Source of the DNA: Nocardia sp. NBC_01329
Lineage (GTDB): Bacteria; Actinomycetota; Actinomycetes; Mycobacteriales; Mycobacteriaceae
Length of the DNA: 64,000 bases
Reading direction: 5' to 3'
NCBI RefSeq assembly: GCF_035956715.1
Contig: NZ_CP108381.1
Span: forward strand, 930,001-994,000
Part shown: piece by piece, positions 39,141 to 46,766 of the stretch
Layout: every line of letters begins with the position of its first letter
Numbering within the stretch: position 1 is the stretch's first letter
Notes under the pieces: model-generated
What the model was told of the DNA's origin: nothing
What the model saw: the letters and a program-made list of their open reading frames with translations, nothing else
Databases searched by the model: none
Made by a program: the position numbers and the translations under genes

Positions 39141-39380
39141 ATGAAACTGCGCGGCATCACCGCCACGCTCGCGCTGGGCGCCGCCCTGTCGGGCGCTGCC
39201 GGGGCGACGGCCGGAGCGGCCCCGCTGCGGCTGGAACCGGCCAGCCCGGTGACCGAGCCCGCGGGCCCCATCGCCGAGGATTTCACCTCGACGGGTTCGT
39301 CGACCATCTCCGCCTCGGTGAACGCCAAGGGCGCTTGCCTGTTCCAGCGAACCCTGAGCGCCATGGACCTGGACTGCTGA
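39141..39380 (+). CDS. Small secreted protein, unknown
   Basis: This 79-residue protein has a clear signal peptide (MKLRGITATLALGAALSGAA..., cut near residue 26-27) and a 50-residue mature part with two Cys near the end (GACLFQ and the terminal LDC). GAGGAG lies 7 nt before ATG 39141. The terminal cysteine is unusual. No domain is recognised. It lies 36 nt after ung and could be part of that operon. Confidence 0.6.
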   Translation: MKLRGITATLALGAALSGAAGATAGAAPLRLEPASPVTEPAGPIAEDFTSTGSSTISASVNAKGACLFQRTLSAMDLDC

Positions 39381-39418
39381 TTTGCCCGTTCGTACGGCGT
39401 AACGCCCGCATATTTGCG

Positions 39419-40294
39419 ATGCTGAAAATCGTGAGTAATGCGAACAATCTGCTCGATCCCGTCCAGCTGCGGTTACGCGGCGCGGGCGGGATCGAGCTCG
39501 TTGCGGACCGGTACGGCCCACCGGACGGCCCGGCCGTGCTGTTCCTGCACGGCGGCGGCCAGACCCGGCACTCCTGGAAGCAGACCGGCGCCCAGCTCGG
39601 CGCGACCGGACTCCGGGCGGTCACCCTCGACGCGCGCGGCCACGGCGACAGCCAGTGGGCACTGGATCGCGACTATCGCTACGAGGCCATGGTCGGCGAT
39701 GTACTCGCGGTGCTGGAGCAACTCGGCGGCGGCCCAGTGGTCGTGGTCGGCGCCAGCATGGGCGGTATCACCGGCCTGCTCGCCACTGCCGCGCCCGGCG
39801 GCGACGCCATCTCGGCACTGGTCCTGGTGGATATCGTCACCCGGCCCGAACCCGAAGGCGTCAACCGGGTGCTCACCTTCCTGAACAGGAATCCGGATGG
39901 GTTCGCGACCCTCGACGAGGCCGCGGACGCGGTCGCCGAATATCTTCCGCATCGGCCACGGCCCGAATCCAACGCGGGACTGCTGCGTAATCTGCGCGAA
40001 CGTGACGGTCGCTGGTATTGGCACTGGGATCCGGGCATTCTCGGCGACGAATCCGCCGACCCCGACGAAATGGCACGCATCCTCGACGGAGCGGCGCGCG
40101 CGATCGATATCCCGGTACTGCTGGTGCGGGGGTTGCAATCGGATGTAGTGAGCGCTGCGGGCGCCGCCGAATTCATGCAGCTGGTACCGCACGCAGAACT
40201 GGTGGAGATCGGTAATGCCGCCCATACTGCCGCCGGCGACGACAACGACTCGTTCACCGAGGCGGTCGCGAAGTTCGTCATACGCTCCCGCTGA
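39419..40294 (+). CDS. Alpha/beta hydrolase
   Basis: This 291-residue hydrolase has the oxyanion motif LHGGGQTRHSW, the nucleophile elbow GASMGG, an Asp-containing strand around VRGLQSDV and a terminal His in GNAAHTAAGDDND. The domain order fits the non-haem haloperoxidase/lactonase group, but the substrate is unknown. The start is uncertain: ATG 39419 and GTG 39431 are both in frame and neither has a good ribosome-binding site. Confidence 0.83.
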   Translation: MLKIVSNANNLLDPVQLRLRGAGGIELVADRYGPPDGPAVLFLHGGGQTRHSWKQTGAQLGATGLRAVTLDARGHGDSQWALDRDYRYEAMVGDVLAVLEQLGGGPVVVVGASMGGITGLLATAAPGGDAISALVLVDIVTRPEPEGVNRVLTFLNRNPDGFATLDEAADAVAEYLPHRPRPESNAGLLRNLRERDGRWYWHWDPGILGDESADPDEMARILDGAARAIDIPVLLVRGLQSDVVSAAGAAEFMQLVPHAELVEIGNAAHTAAGDDNDSFTEAVAKFVIRSR

Positions 40295-40316
40295 CTGTCG
40301 GTACCGCGCAGGCCAC

Positions 40317-40357
40317 GCTGCGCGGGCATCAGTCAACCCGGCTGCGCGGGCATCAGT
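40317..40357. repeat. Direct repeat at the enoyl-CoA hydratase 3' end
   Basis: GCTGCGCGGGCATCAGT is present at 40317-40333 and again at 40341-40357, a 24-bp period. The second copy contains the stop codon of the minus-strand gene, resembling the ddl case. Confidence 0.7.
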
Positions 40358-41138
40358 TCAGCCCGGAATAGTCCGGGGCGCGTTTGGCGAGAAATGCATC
40401 CACACCCTCGCGGCCGGTCGGGCTTCCGGCGGCCGCACCCATCGCATCGCGTTCGGCATCCAGCTGCTCGCTCAGAGACGCGGTGGCCGAGCGGCTGAGC
40501 AGGCTGCGGATGGAGCTGTAGCTGGCGCGTGGGCCGCGCGCCAGCGTGCGTGCCAGCGCACGGGCGTCGTCGCGGACCGATTCGTCGCTCTCGGCGAGCC
40601 GGGCGAGGATCCCGAGCCGGTGAGCTTCCGCGGCGTCGAGTACCGCATCGGTCAGCAGGATCTCGCGGGCCTTGGCCGCGCCCACGAGTCGCGGCAGCGT
40701 CCAGGACATACCGCCGTCCGGGCTCAGCCCGACCCCCGGATACGCGGGTCGCATCCGGGTGCCCGGACCACCGACCGCGATATCGGCAGCGCAGACCAGG
40801 CTCATCCCGGCACCCGCGGCCCAGCCGTGGACGGCGGCGACTACCGGCACCGGGGCACTGTCCAGCGCTCGGACGAGAACATGCAGCGTATCGGCCAGCT
40901 GATATAGATGCGCGGAACGGTCCTGTGCCGCCGCGAAGTCGCGCACATCGCCACCGGCACAGAAGTTCGGGCCCGTACCGGTGAGCAGTACCGCACCGAT
41001 ATCCGAGCCGAGTTCGGCGAGGGCGGCGGCCCCCGCAGCGACCCCGGCGAAATCCAGCGAGGTGCCCTTGGCGGCGGTGGACAGGATGATCTCCAGGACC
41101 CCGTCGTCGTGGCGGACGTAGTCGGCTTCGGTGCTCAT
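40353..41138 (-). CDS. Enoyl-CoA hydratase/isomerase family protein
   Basis: This 261-residue crotonase fold has the oxyanion-hole segments TGTGPNFCAGGDV and HGWAAGAGMSLVCAADI. The second catalytic region reads LSPDGGMSWTLPRLVG, with Asp in place of the classic hydratase Glu. That is the PaaG-like isomerase pattern, so delta3-delta2 isomerase activity is as likely as hydration. It is a single gene with no fatty-acid partners alongside. Confidence 0.85.
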   Translation of the reverse strand: MSTEADYVRHDDGVLEIILSTAAKGTSLDFAGVAAGAAALAELGSDIGAVLLTGTGPNFCAGGDVRDFAAAQDRSAHLYQLADTLHVLVRALDSAPVPVVAAVHGWAAGAGMSLVCAADIAVGGPGTRMRPAYPGVGLSPDGGMSWTLPRLVGAAKAREILLTDAVLDAAEAHRLGILARLAESDESVRDDARALARTLARGPRASYSSIRSLLSRSATASLSEQLDAERDAMGAAAGSPTGREGVDAFLAKRAPDYSGLN

Positions 41139-41177
41139 TTCCGCGACACTACTGGGCGCGACAAGCCGACGATATCG

Positions 41178-41696
41178 CTACCGCCGCACCATACGGATCT
41201 CGGTGGCCGTGGCGAACCGTTCGGCCCGGGTGGTGCCGTCGGGGGCGAAACCGTATCTGGTGTAGAAGGCGCGAGCCCGGGGGTTGCGTTCGAAAACCCA
41301 CAGCGAACACGAGCGGTCCGGCTCCAGCACCGCGTCCATCAGGTCGCGAGCCAGCCCGCTGCCGTACCACTCTGCCCGGACGTACATGGCCTGCAGTTCT
41401 CGCTCGGCCACCGCGGGTTCGTCGCGGGGCGCGCTGTAGTGGGTGAATCCCGCGATGCCGGCACCCGATTCCGCCACCAGGATCCGACCGGAGTGGTTCC
41501 GGGCGATCCGCTCCCAGTTGGCGGCCCGGTGCTCGAGATCGAAGGCGTCCAGGACATGGTCGGGGACCAGACCCCGGTAGGCCTCGCGCCAGCAAGCGAT
41601 ATGACAGGCAGCCAGCGCGTGCGCATGCGCGGGCCCCAGTGGGGCGAGCCGCCAGGAGATACCCGGGCCGCCCGGCTCGTCGGTGTTCGTACTCGT
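41178..41696 (-). CDS. GNAT-family N-acetyltransferase
   Basis: This acetyl-CoA-dependent acyltransferase has the fold ISWRLAPLGPAHAHALAACH at its start, motif A around LQAMYVRAEWYGSGLARDLM and motif B WVFERNPRARAFYTRYGF. The start is problematic. The only upstream in-frame ATG (41852) lies inside rpmB and would read through a 23-bp perfect inverted repeat. Instead GGAAGGAG is followed 6 nt later by ACG at 41696, giving 172 residues that match the domain. A non-standard ACG start is therefore proposed; ATG 41852 is the conventional alternative. The substrate is unknown. Confidence 0.75.
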   Translation of the reverse strand, partial: TSTNTDEPGGPGISWRLAPLGPAHAHALAACHIACWREAYRGLVPDHVLDAFDLEHRAANWERIARNHSGRILVAESGAGIAGFTHYSAPRDEPAVAERELQAMYVRAEWYGSGLARDLMDAVLEPDRSCSLWVFERNPRARAFYTRYGFAPDGTTRAERFATATEIRMVRR

Positions 41697-41716
41697 CTGG
41701 TGCTCCTTCCGGACAG

Positions 41717-41767
41717 CGATACGACCTCGCCCCGGCTCCTGTGCGGAGCCGGGGCGAGGTCGTATCG
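41717..41767. terminator. 23-bp perfect inverted repeat after rpmB
   Basis: The arms 41717-41739 and 41745-41767 are perfectly complementary around a 5-nt loop. It lies between rpmB and the GNAT gene (both minus strand). The stem is far longer than needed for termination. No U-tract follows on either strand. Confidence 0.75.
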
Positions 41768-41809
41768 AAGAGCTGTGGGCCTCCTCGGCTGAAACCGGTG
41801 AACCGGTGA

Positions 41810-42001
41810 TCAGCCGCGGACCACCTTGCCCGCCTTCAGGCAGGAGGTGCACACGTTCATCCGGCGGGTGTTACCCGGGGCGACCTGCGCCCGCACGGTC
41901 TGGATATTCGGGTTCCAGCGACGGTTGGTGCGCCGGTGCGAATGCGAGACCGATTTACCGAAGCCGGGGCCTTTGGCGCAGACGTCGCAGACGGCAGCCA
42001 T
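41810..42001 (-). CDS. rpmB: 50S ribosomal protein L28
   Basis: This 63-residue zinc-ribbon form of L28 has Cys pairs C5-C8 and C51-C54, with the family core [21 protein letters not shown] split by basic residues. AAGGAG lies 9 nt before ATG 42001. The C+ form needs zinc; actinobacteria often also have a zinc-free paralogue elsewhere. It is divergent from the DAK gene. Confidence 0.96.
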   Translation of the reverse strand: MAAVCDVCAKGPGFGKSVSHSHRRTNRRWNPNIQTVRAQVAPGNTRRMNVCTSCLKAGKVVRG

Positions 42002-42264
42002 AGTCGCGAACTCCTTCATGTCATCATGGGGGACCTGCCACCAATACAGTGGTCGATCCTGAGCAATGTCGTCATGCCTCGCCGACGAGCATCGGCGGAT
42101 TCGATGACCATCGGACAGCGCAGACCGGGAAGGGCCGCGCCAGGCAACCCTGCAAGGGTAGCCCGACCCGCTGCGATCCACCAAACCGGGGTGAGCAGCC
42201 ACCCGCGCGAACCGCCCCGGCCCCGGTCACGGTGTCGGGAGCGGCCGCTAACCTGGCGTTCGAC

Positions 42265-42312
42265 GGTGGCGACAACTTCGGTGGCGACAACTTCGACGGT
42301 GGCGACGACTTG
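42265..42312. repeat. Short direct repeats in the rpmB/DAK divergent region
   Basis: GGTGGCGACAACTTC occurs at 42265-42279 and 42280-42294, and a variant GGTGGCGACGACTT starts at 42298. They lie just before the DAK-protein start within the 324-nt divergent region 42002-42325, which otherwise holds no gene. They may be operator half-sites or simple slippage. Confidence 0.55.
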
Positions 42313-42325
42313 GAACGAGGTGGCG

Positions 42326-44089
42326 GTGCCCGAAACTCGGCAGGTGAGCGGCGGCGATGCGCCGGCCACCGGTTCGGTGTCCGGCGGGCTGGGCGGATCC
42401 GAATTCATGGCCTGGAGCCGGATCTGTGTGGCCGAGCTCGAGCAGCGGCGCGCGGAGATCGATGCCCTCAACGTCTTCCCGGTACCCGATTCCGATACCG
42501 GGACCAACCTGCTGGCGACCATGCGTGCCGCCCTGGCGGAAGCGGAGCATGTGTCCGCGGGCGATGCCGCCGGGGCCCCGGACCGGCGGCCTGCCCATCC
42601 GGTCACCGCGGCGCTCGCGCGGGGCGCGAGCGCCGGGGCCCGGGGTAATTCCGGGATCATCCTGTCGCAGGTGCTGCGCGGTATCGCGGAGGCGACGGTG
42701 GCGGCCGGGCTGACCGGGACCACCTACCGCGTCGCGCTGGTCCGGGCGGCAACGCTGGTGCGAGGGAGCTTGAGCGATCCGGTGGAGGGCACCATTCTGA
42801 CTGTCCTCGACCGGGCGGGGTCCGCGGCCTCCGTGTGCGCGGAACCCGGACTGGCCGCGGTGGTGCGCGCCGGTGCCGACGCGGCGGCGCGGGCTCTGGC
42901 GGATACCCGGGACCAGTTGGCGGTTCTGCGGGAGGCCGGAGTGGTGGACGCCGGTGCGCGCGGGCTGCTCGTATTGCTGGACGGGTTGGTCACCGTGGTC
43001 ACCGGAGCGGCGCCGGTGCGGGCGGAGTATCGGGCAGCGGCCTCCCGGAAGCTCTCGGTGCGGCGCGAAGCGGCGCAGCGTTACGAGGTGATGTACCGGA
43101 TCGACGGGGCTCGCGAGGATCTCGTCGCCGGACTACGTTCCCGGCTGGCCGGCCTGGGTGATTCGGTGGTGGTGGCAGCCGACGGCGCGGGTGGCTGGTC
43201 TGCCCACGTGCACTGCGCGGACGCGGGTGCGGCGGTGGAAGCCGGGCTGGCCGTGGGCGATGTGAACGGGATCCGTATCGAACATCTCGCCGAGGATTAC
43301 GCTTCCGGCGACGGCGTCCCGGCGGGCCCGCGTACGGGCAGCGTCGTGATCACCGGAGGGTGCGAGGCGGCGGATACACGGCAGGTGCGCGATCGGGCCG
43401 TCCGGCAGATCAGCGGGCGCATCCGGGAACCCGCCGATCGCGGAGTCCTGGCCGTCGCTTCGGGGGGCGGTGCGACAGCGCTCTTCGAGGCGGGCGGGGC
43501 GGTAGTCCTGAGCGCCGAACGTGCGCTGGAATCGGCGGTGCTGCTCGCCGCCATCCGGCAGCTGCCGCATCGCGAAGTGCTGGTGCTGCCGAACGGGGCC
43601 CTGCCGGCACACGAACTGGTGGCAGTCGGTGCGGCGGCGCGCGACGCCCACCGGGACGTACTGCTGTTGCCGAGCGCCAGCATGGTCCAGGGTCTGGCGG
43701 CCCTGGCCGTGCACGACCGGGCCCGGGTCGCCGTGGACGATGCCTTCACCATGTCCGAAGCGGCCGCGAGCACGCGCTGGGGCGCGCTGCGACGCGCGGC
43801 TGAACGTGCACTCACCATGGTCGGAACCTGTGCGCCCGGCGACGGTCTCGGCCTGGTGGGCCACGATGTGGTGGTCATCGACCGAGATCCCCGCGCGGCG
43901 GGCCGGACCCTGCTGGACCGGATGCTCGGGGTGGGCGGTGAACTGGTGACACTACTGGTCGGCGCCGGCGCGCCCGATGGGCTCGCCGGCGACCTCACGG
44001 GGCATATCGGCGCCGGATTCCCCGGTGTCGAGGTGACGGTGTATTCCGGTGGTCAGCAGGGGGACCTGATACAGATCGGTGTGGAATGA
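42326..44089 (+). CDS. DAK/DegV-like protein (YloV/FakA family)
   Basis: This 587-residue protein has an N-terminal DhaL-type ATP-binding domain with the Mg-binding acids in NVFPVPDSDTGTN (D57, D59) and the loop GASAGARGNSGIILSQ. It is followed by a FakA-like middle domain and a C-terminal DegV-like region. FakA is the fatty-acid kinase ATPase subunit in Firmicutes; the actinobacterial homologue next to recG is uncharacterised. GTG 42326 has GAGG 5-6 nt upstream; ATG 42407 is an alternative. It lies 46 nt upstream of recG, a neighbour pair conserved widely. Confidence 0.87.
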   Translation: MPETRQVSGGDAPATGSVSGGLGGSEFMAWSRICVAELEQRRAEIDALNVFPVPDSDTGTNLLATMRAALAEAEHVSAGDAAGAPDRRPAHPVTAALARGASAGARGNSGIILSQVLRGIAEATVAAGLTGTTYRVALVRAATLVRGSLSDPVEGTILTVLDRAGSAASVCAEPGLAAVVRAGADAAARALADTRDQLAVLREAGVVDAGARGLLVLLDGLVTVVTGAAPVRAEYRAAASRKLSVRREAAQRYEVMYRIDGAREDLVAGLRSRLAGLGDSVVVAADGAGGWSAHVHCADAGAAVEAGLAVGDVNGIRIEHLAEDYASGDGVPAGPRTGSVVITGGCEAADTRQVRDRAVRQISGRIREPADRGVLAVASGGGATALFEAGGAVVLSAERALESAVLLAAIRQLPHREVLVLPNGALPAHELVAVGAAARDAHRDVLLLPSASMVQGLAALAVHDRARVAVDDAFTMSEAAASTRWGALRRAAERALTMVGTCAPGDGLGLVGHDVVVIDRDPRAAGRTLLDRMLGVGGELVTLLVGAGAPDGLAGDLTGHIGAGFPGVEVTVYSGGQQGDLIQIGVE

Positions 44090-44135
44090 GTATCCGCTGG
44101 GCCCTTCGGCGGGCAGTGGCGACAGGAGTAACGCG

Positions 44136-46400
44136 ATGGCGACACTGAGCGACCGGCTCGACCATCTGCTCGGCGCGAAGGCAGCCGCCTCATTGGCCGA
44201 CGCGTTCGATATGCACACGGTGGAAGATCTGCTGCGCCACTATCCGCTGCGCTATGCCACCCAGGGGCAGCCACTCACCGAGGAGGCGCCGGAGGACGGC
44301 GCGCACATCACCGTGATCGGCCGGGTCACCAAGGCTGATCTGCGGCCGATGCGGCAGCGGCGGGGTTCACTGCTGAAGGTGGTACTGGACACCGGTGGCG
44401 GGCGTGGTGTGGATGTCACGTTCTTCAACGGGGACAAGGTGAAATACGTGATCCGGCCGGGCGTCCGGGCCATGATGTCGGGCACGGTCGACTATTGGCG
44501 GCCCGGCCAATGGAATCTGAGCCACCCGGGATATCTGATCCTGCCGGAGACCGACGACGAGCCCACCCTGACCACGGTGCGCGGCGGGGGTGATCTGCGC
44601 GGTATCGCGCAGAGCGCGAAGGGCGAAGGCGGGGTGGACATGTCCTTCTTCGATCGCGAGTTCGTTCCCGTGTATCCCGCGACGGCGAAGGTGCAGAGCT
44701 GGGAGATCCTGGCCTGCGTCCGGCAGATCCTCGATCAGCTCGACCCGCTCGACGATCCGCTGCCCGCGAACGTGCGTGACGAGCGGGAACTGATGCCGGT
44801 GGGCGACGCGCTGAGGCTGATCCACCTGCCCGAGCATTCCTCCGATATCGAGCGGGCCCGGCAGCGGTTGCGTTTCGACGAGGCATTGGCGCTGCAACTG
44901 GTGCTGGCCGAACGTCGCCACGAGGTATCGGGCCGCACGGCTCGGGCCTGTCCACGGCGCGAAGACGGGATCGCCACCGCTTTCGACGAGCGGCTGCCGT
45001 TCGAACTCACCGAGGGCCAGCACCGGGTCATCGGGGAGATCTCCGCAGATCTGTCCCGGGAACAGCCCATGCACCGGCTGCTGCAGGGCGAGGTGGGATC
45101 GGGTAAGACAATCGTGGCACTGCAGGCGATGCTCCAGGTGATCGACGCGGGCCAGCAGTGCGCGCTGCTCGCGCCCACCGAAGTGCTCGCCGCCCAGCAC
45201 TATCGGTCGCTGTCCGCGATGCTGGGCGATCTCGGGCAGGCCGGCGAACTCGGCGCTGCCGAGACCGCGACACAGGTGACATTGGTGACCGGTTCCATGC
45301 CCACCGCCACCAAACGTGCCGCGCTGCTGGCCGCGATGAACGGGGACGCCGGGATCGTGATAGGAACCCATGCCCTGATCCAGGACGCGGTCGAATTCTT
45401 CGATCTGGGTCTGGTGATCGTGGACGAACAGCATCGGTTCGGGGTGGAGCAGCGCGATGCCCTGCGCGCCAAGGCCAAGTCGGGTTTCTCACCCCATCTG
45501 CTGGTGATGACCGCGACCCCGATCCCGCGCACCATCGCGATGACCACCCTCGGTGATCTGGAGACCTCGACGCTCACCGAACTGCCCCGGGGGCGTTCAC
45601 CGATCCAGTCGAAGGTGGTGCCGCGCCGGGTGCATCCCAACTGGGTGGACCGGGCCTGGGAGCGGATCACCGAGGAGGTCGGCGCGGGCCGGCAAGCCTA
45701 TGTCGTGTGCTCGCGGATCGGCGAGGACGAGGACGATCCCGCTCGGGGGCGCGGCGGAAAGGCCGCCGACACGGGCAAGGAACCTCCGTCCACCCAGGCC
45801 GTGGTCGACGTCTTCGACCGCCTGCGCACCGGGCCGCTGGCACGGCTGCGGATCGGACTGCTGCACGGACGGCTGCCGTCGGATGAAAAAGACCAGGTGA
45901 TGCGCGACTTCAATGCCGGCGAAATCGATGTACTGGTCTGTACGACGGTCGTCGAAGTCGGCGTGGACGTACCGAACGCGACGGTGATGGTGATCGTGGA
46001 CGCCGACCGGTTCGGGGTGAGCCAGCTGCATCAGTTGCGCGGCCGGATCGGCCGCGGTGCGCATGCCGGGCTGTGCCTGCTCGTCACCGATGCCGCGCCC
46101 GGTGGTCCGGCGATGACCAGGCTGGAGGCCGTCGCCGCCACCACCGACGGATTCGAGCTCTCGGTGCTCGACCTGCGGCAGCGGCGGGAGGGCGATGTGC
46201 TCGGTGCGGCACAGTCGGGGACGACGCGGTCCCTGCGACTGCTCTCGTTGCTCGACGATCTCGAAGTCATCGCCGCGGCCCAGGAACTGGCGCGCGCGCT
46301 GGTCGAACAGGATCCCGGGCTGACCGGGAATCCGGGCCTGGCGGCGATGATGCACGCGGCCGTCGACTCCGAACGCCTGGAGTACCTGGCCAAATCCTGA
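44136..46400 (+). CDS. recG: ATP-dependent DNA helicase RecG
   Basis: This enzyme remodels stalled forks and branched DNA. The 754 residues have an N-terminal wedge OB domain, Walker A GEVGSGKT, the DEAH-type box VDEQHRFGVEQR, motif III TATPIPRTIA and motif VI QLRGRIGRGAH. All helicase motifs are intact. AGGAG precedes ATG 44136 by about 8 nt. A mycobacterial-style insertion rich in Gly/Asp/Lys (DEDDPARGRGGKAADTG) occurs before the C-terminal helicase lobe. Confidence 0.96.
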   Translation: MATLSDRLDHLLGAKAAASLADAFDMHTVEDLLRHYPLRYATQGQPLTEEAPEDGAHITVIGRVTKADLRPMRQRRGSLLKVVLDTGGGRGVDVTFFNGDKVKYVIRPGVRAMMSGTVDYWRPGQWNLSHPGYLILPETDDEPTLTTVRGGGDLRGIAQSAKGEGGVDMSFFDREFVPVYPATAKVQSWEILACVRQILDQLDPLDDPLPANVRDERELMPVGDALRLIHLPEHSSDIERARQRLRFDEALALQLVLAERRHEVSGRTARACPRREDGIATAFDERLPFELTEGQHRVIGEISADLSREQPMHRLLQGEVGSGKTIVALQAMLQVIDAGQQCALLAPTEVLAAQHYRSLSAMLGDLGQAGELGAAETATQVTLVTGSMPTATKRAALLAAMNGDAGIVIGTHALIQDAVEFFDLGLVIVDEQHRFGVEQRDALRAKAKSGFSPHLLVMTATPIPRTIAMTTLGDLETSTLTELPRGRSPIQSKVVPRRVHPNWVDRAWERITEEVGAGRQAYVVCSRIGEDEDDPARGRGGKAADTGKEPPSTQAVVDVFDRLRTGPLARLRIGLLHGRLPSDEKDQVMRDFNAGEIDVLVCTTVVEVGVDVPNATVMVIVDADRFGVSQLHQLRGRIGRGAHAGLCLLVTDAAPGGPAMTRLEAVAATTDGFELSVLDLRQRREGDVLGAAQSGTTRSLRLLSLLDDLEVIAAAQELARALVEQDPGLTGNPGLAAMMHAAVDSERLEYLAKS

Positions 46401-46571
46401 TCGACCGGCCCTGCCGCACGAGCTCGACCCGGCAGTCGCGCCGGTCGGGCTCGACGAGGTGCCACCCGGCACCGGAGTCCCGCGGGATCCTCGATCTCGC
46501 CGGGGAACCGTGCCGGACGGCCCGGCGTCAAACCTGGCAACGGTATAGCCGAGGGGAAAGGGGCCGGGGCC

Positions 46572-46724
46572 ATGGAGGAAAGGCAGAGATGCCGGGCGGT
46601 GCGGCGGTCGCTGTCCGCGCCGGCGCGATTGCGGCCGGTGCTGCGGATGACGCAGACCTGTCCGCAGTGTGTGGCGCGGCGGACGAAACGCCGGGAACCG
46701 GGGGCGGGGGAACTGGAGAGCTGA
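46572..46724 (+). CDS. Possible small Arg-rich protein with CPQC motif, 50 aa
   Basis: This frame lies in the 366-nt gap between recG and metE. ATG 46572 follows GGGGAAAGGGG. The product is Arg-rich and contains one CxxC (CPQC). Another frame starting at ATG 46590, with an even better Shine-Dalgarno, overlaps it. Neither shows a known domain. It is reported because the ribosome-binding context is good. The rest of the gap (46401-46571) shows nothing. Confidence 0.25.
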   Translation: MEERQRCRAVRRSLSAPARLRPVLRMTQTCPQCVARRTKRREPGAGELES

Positions 46725-46726
46725 AC

Positions 46727-46760
46727 GGCCCGGGTCGCGCCGTGTGACGCGACCCGGGCC
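46727..46760. terminator. Hairpin between recG and metE (convergent)
   Basis: A 13-bp perfect GC stem (46727-46739 with 46748-46760, 8-nt loop) ends 7 nt before the metE stop codon on the other strand. It can act on both converging transcripts. Confidence 0.7.
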
Positions 46761-46766
46761 GGAGAT

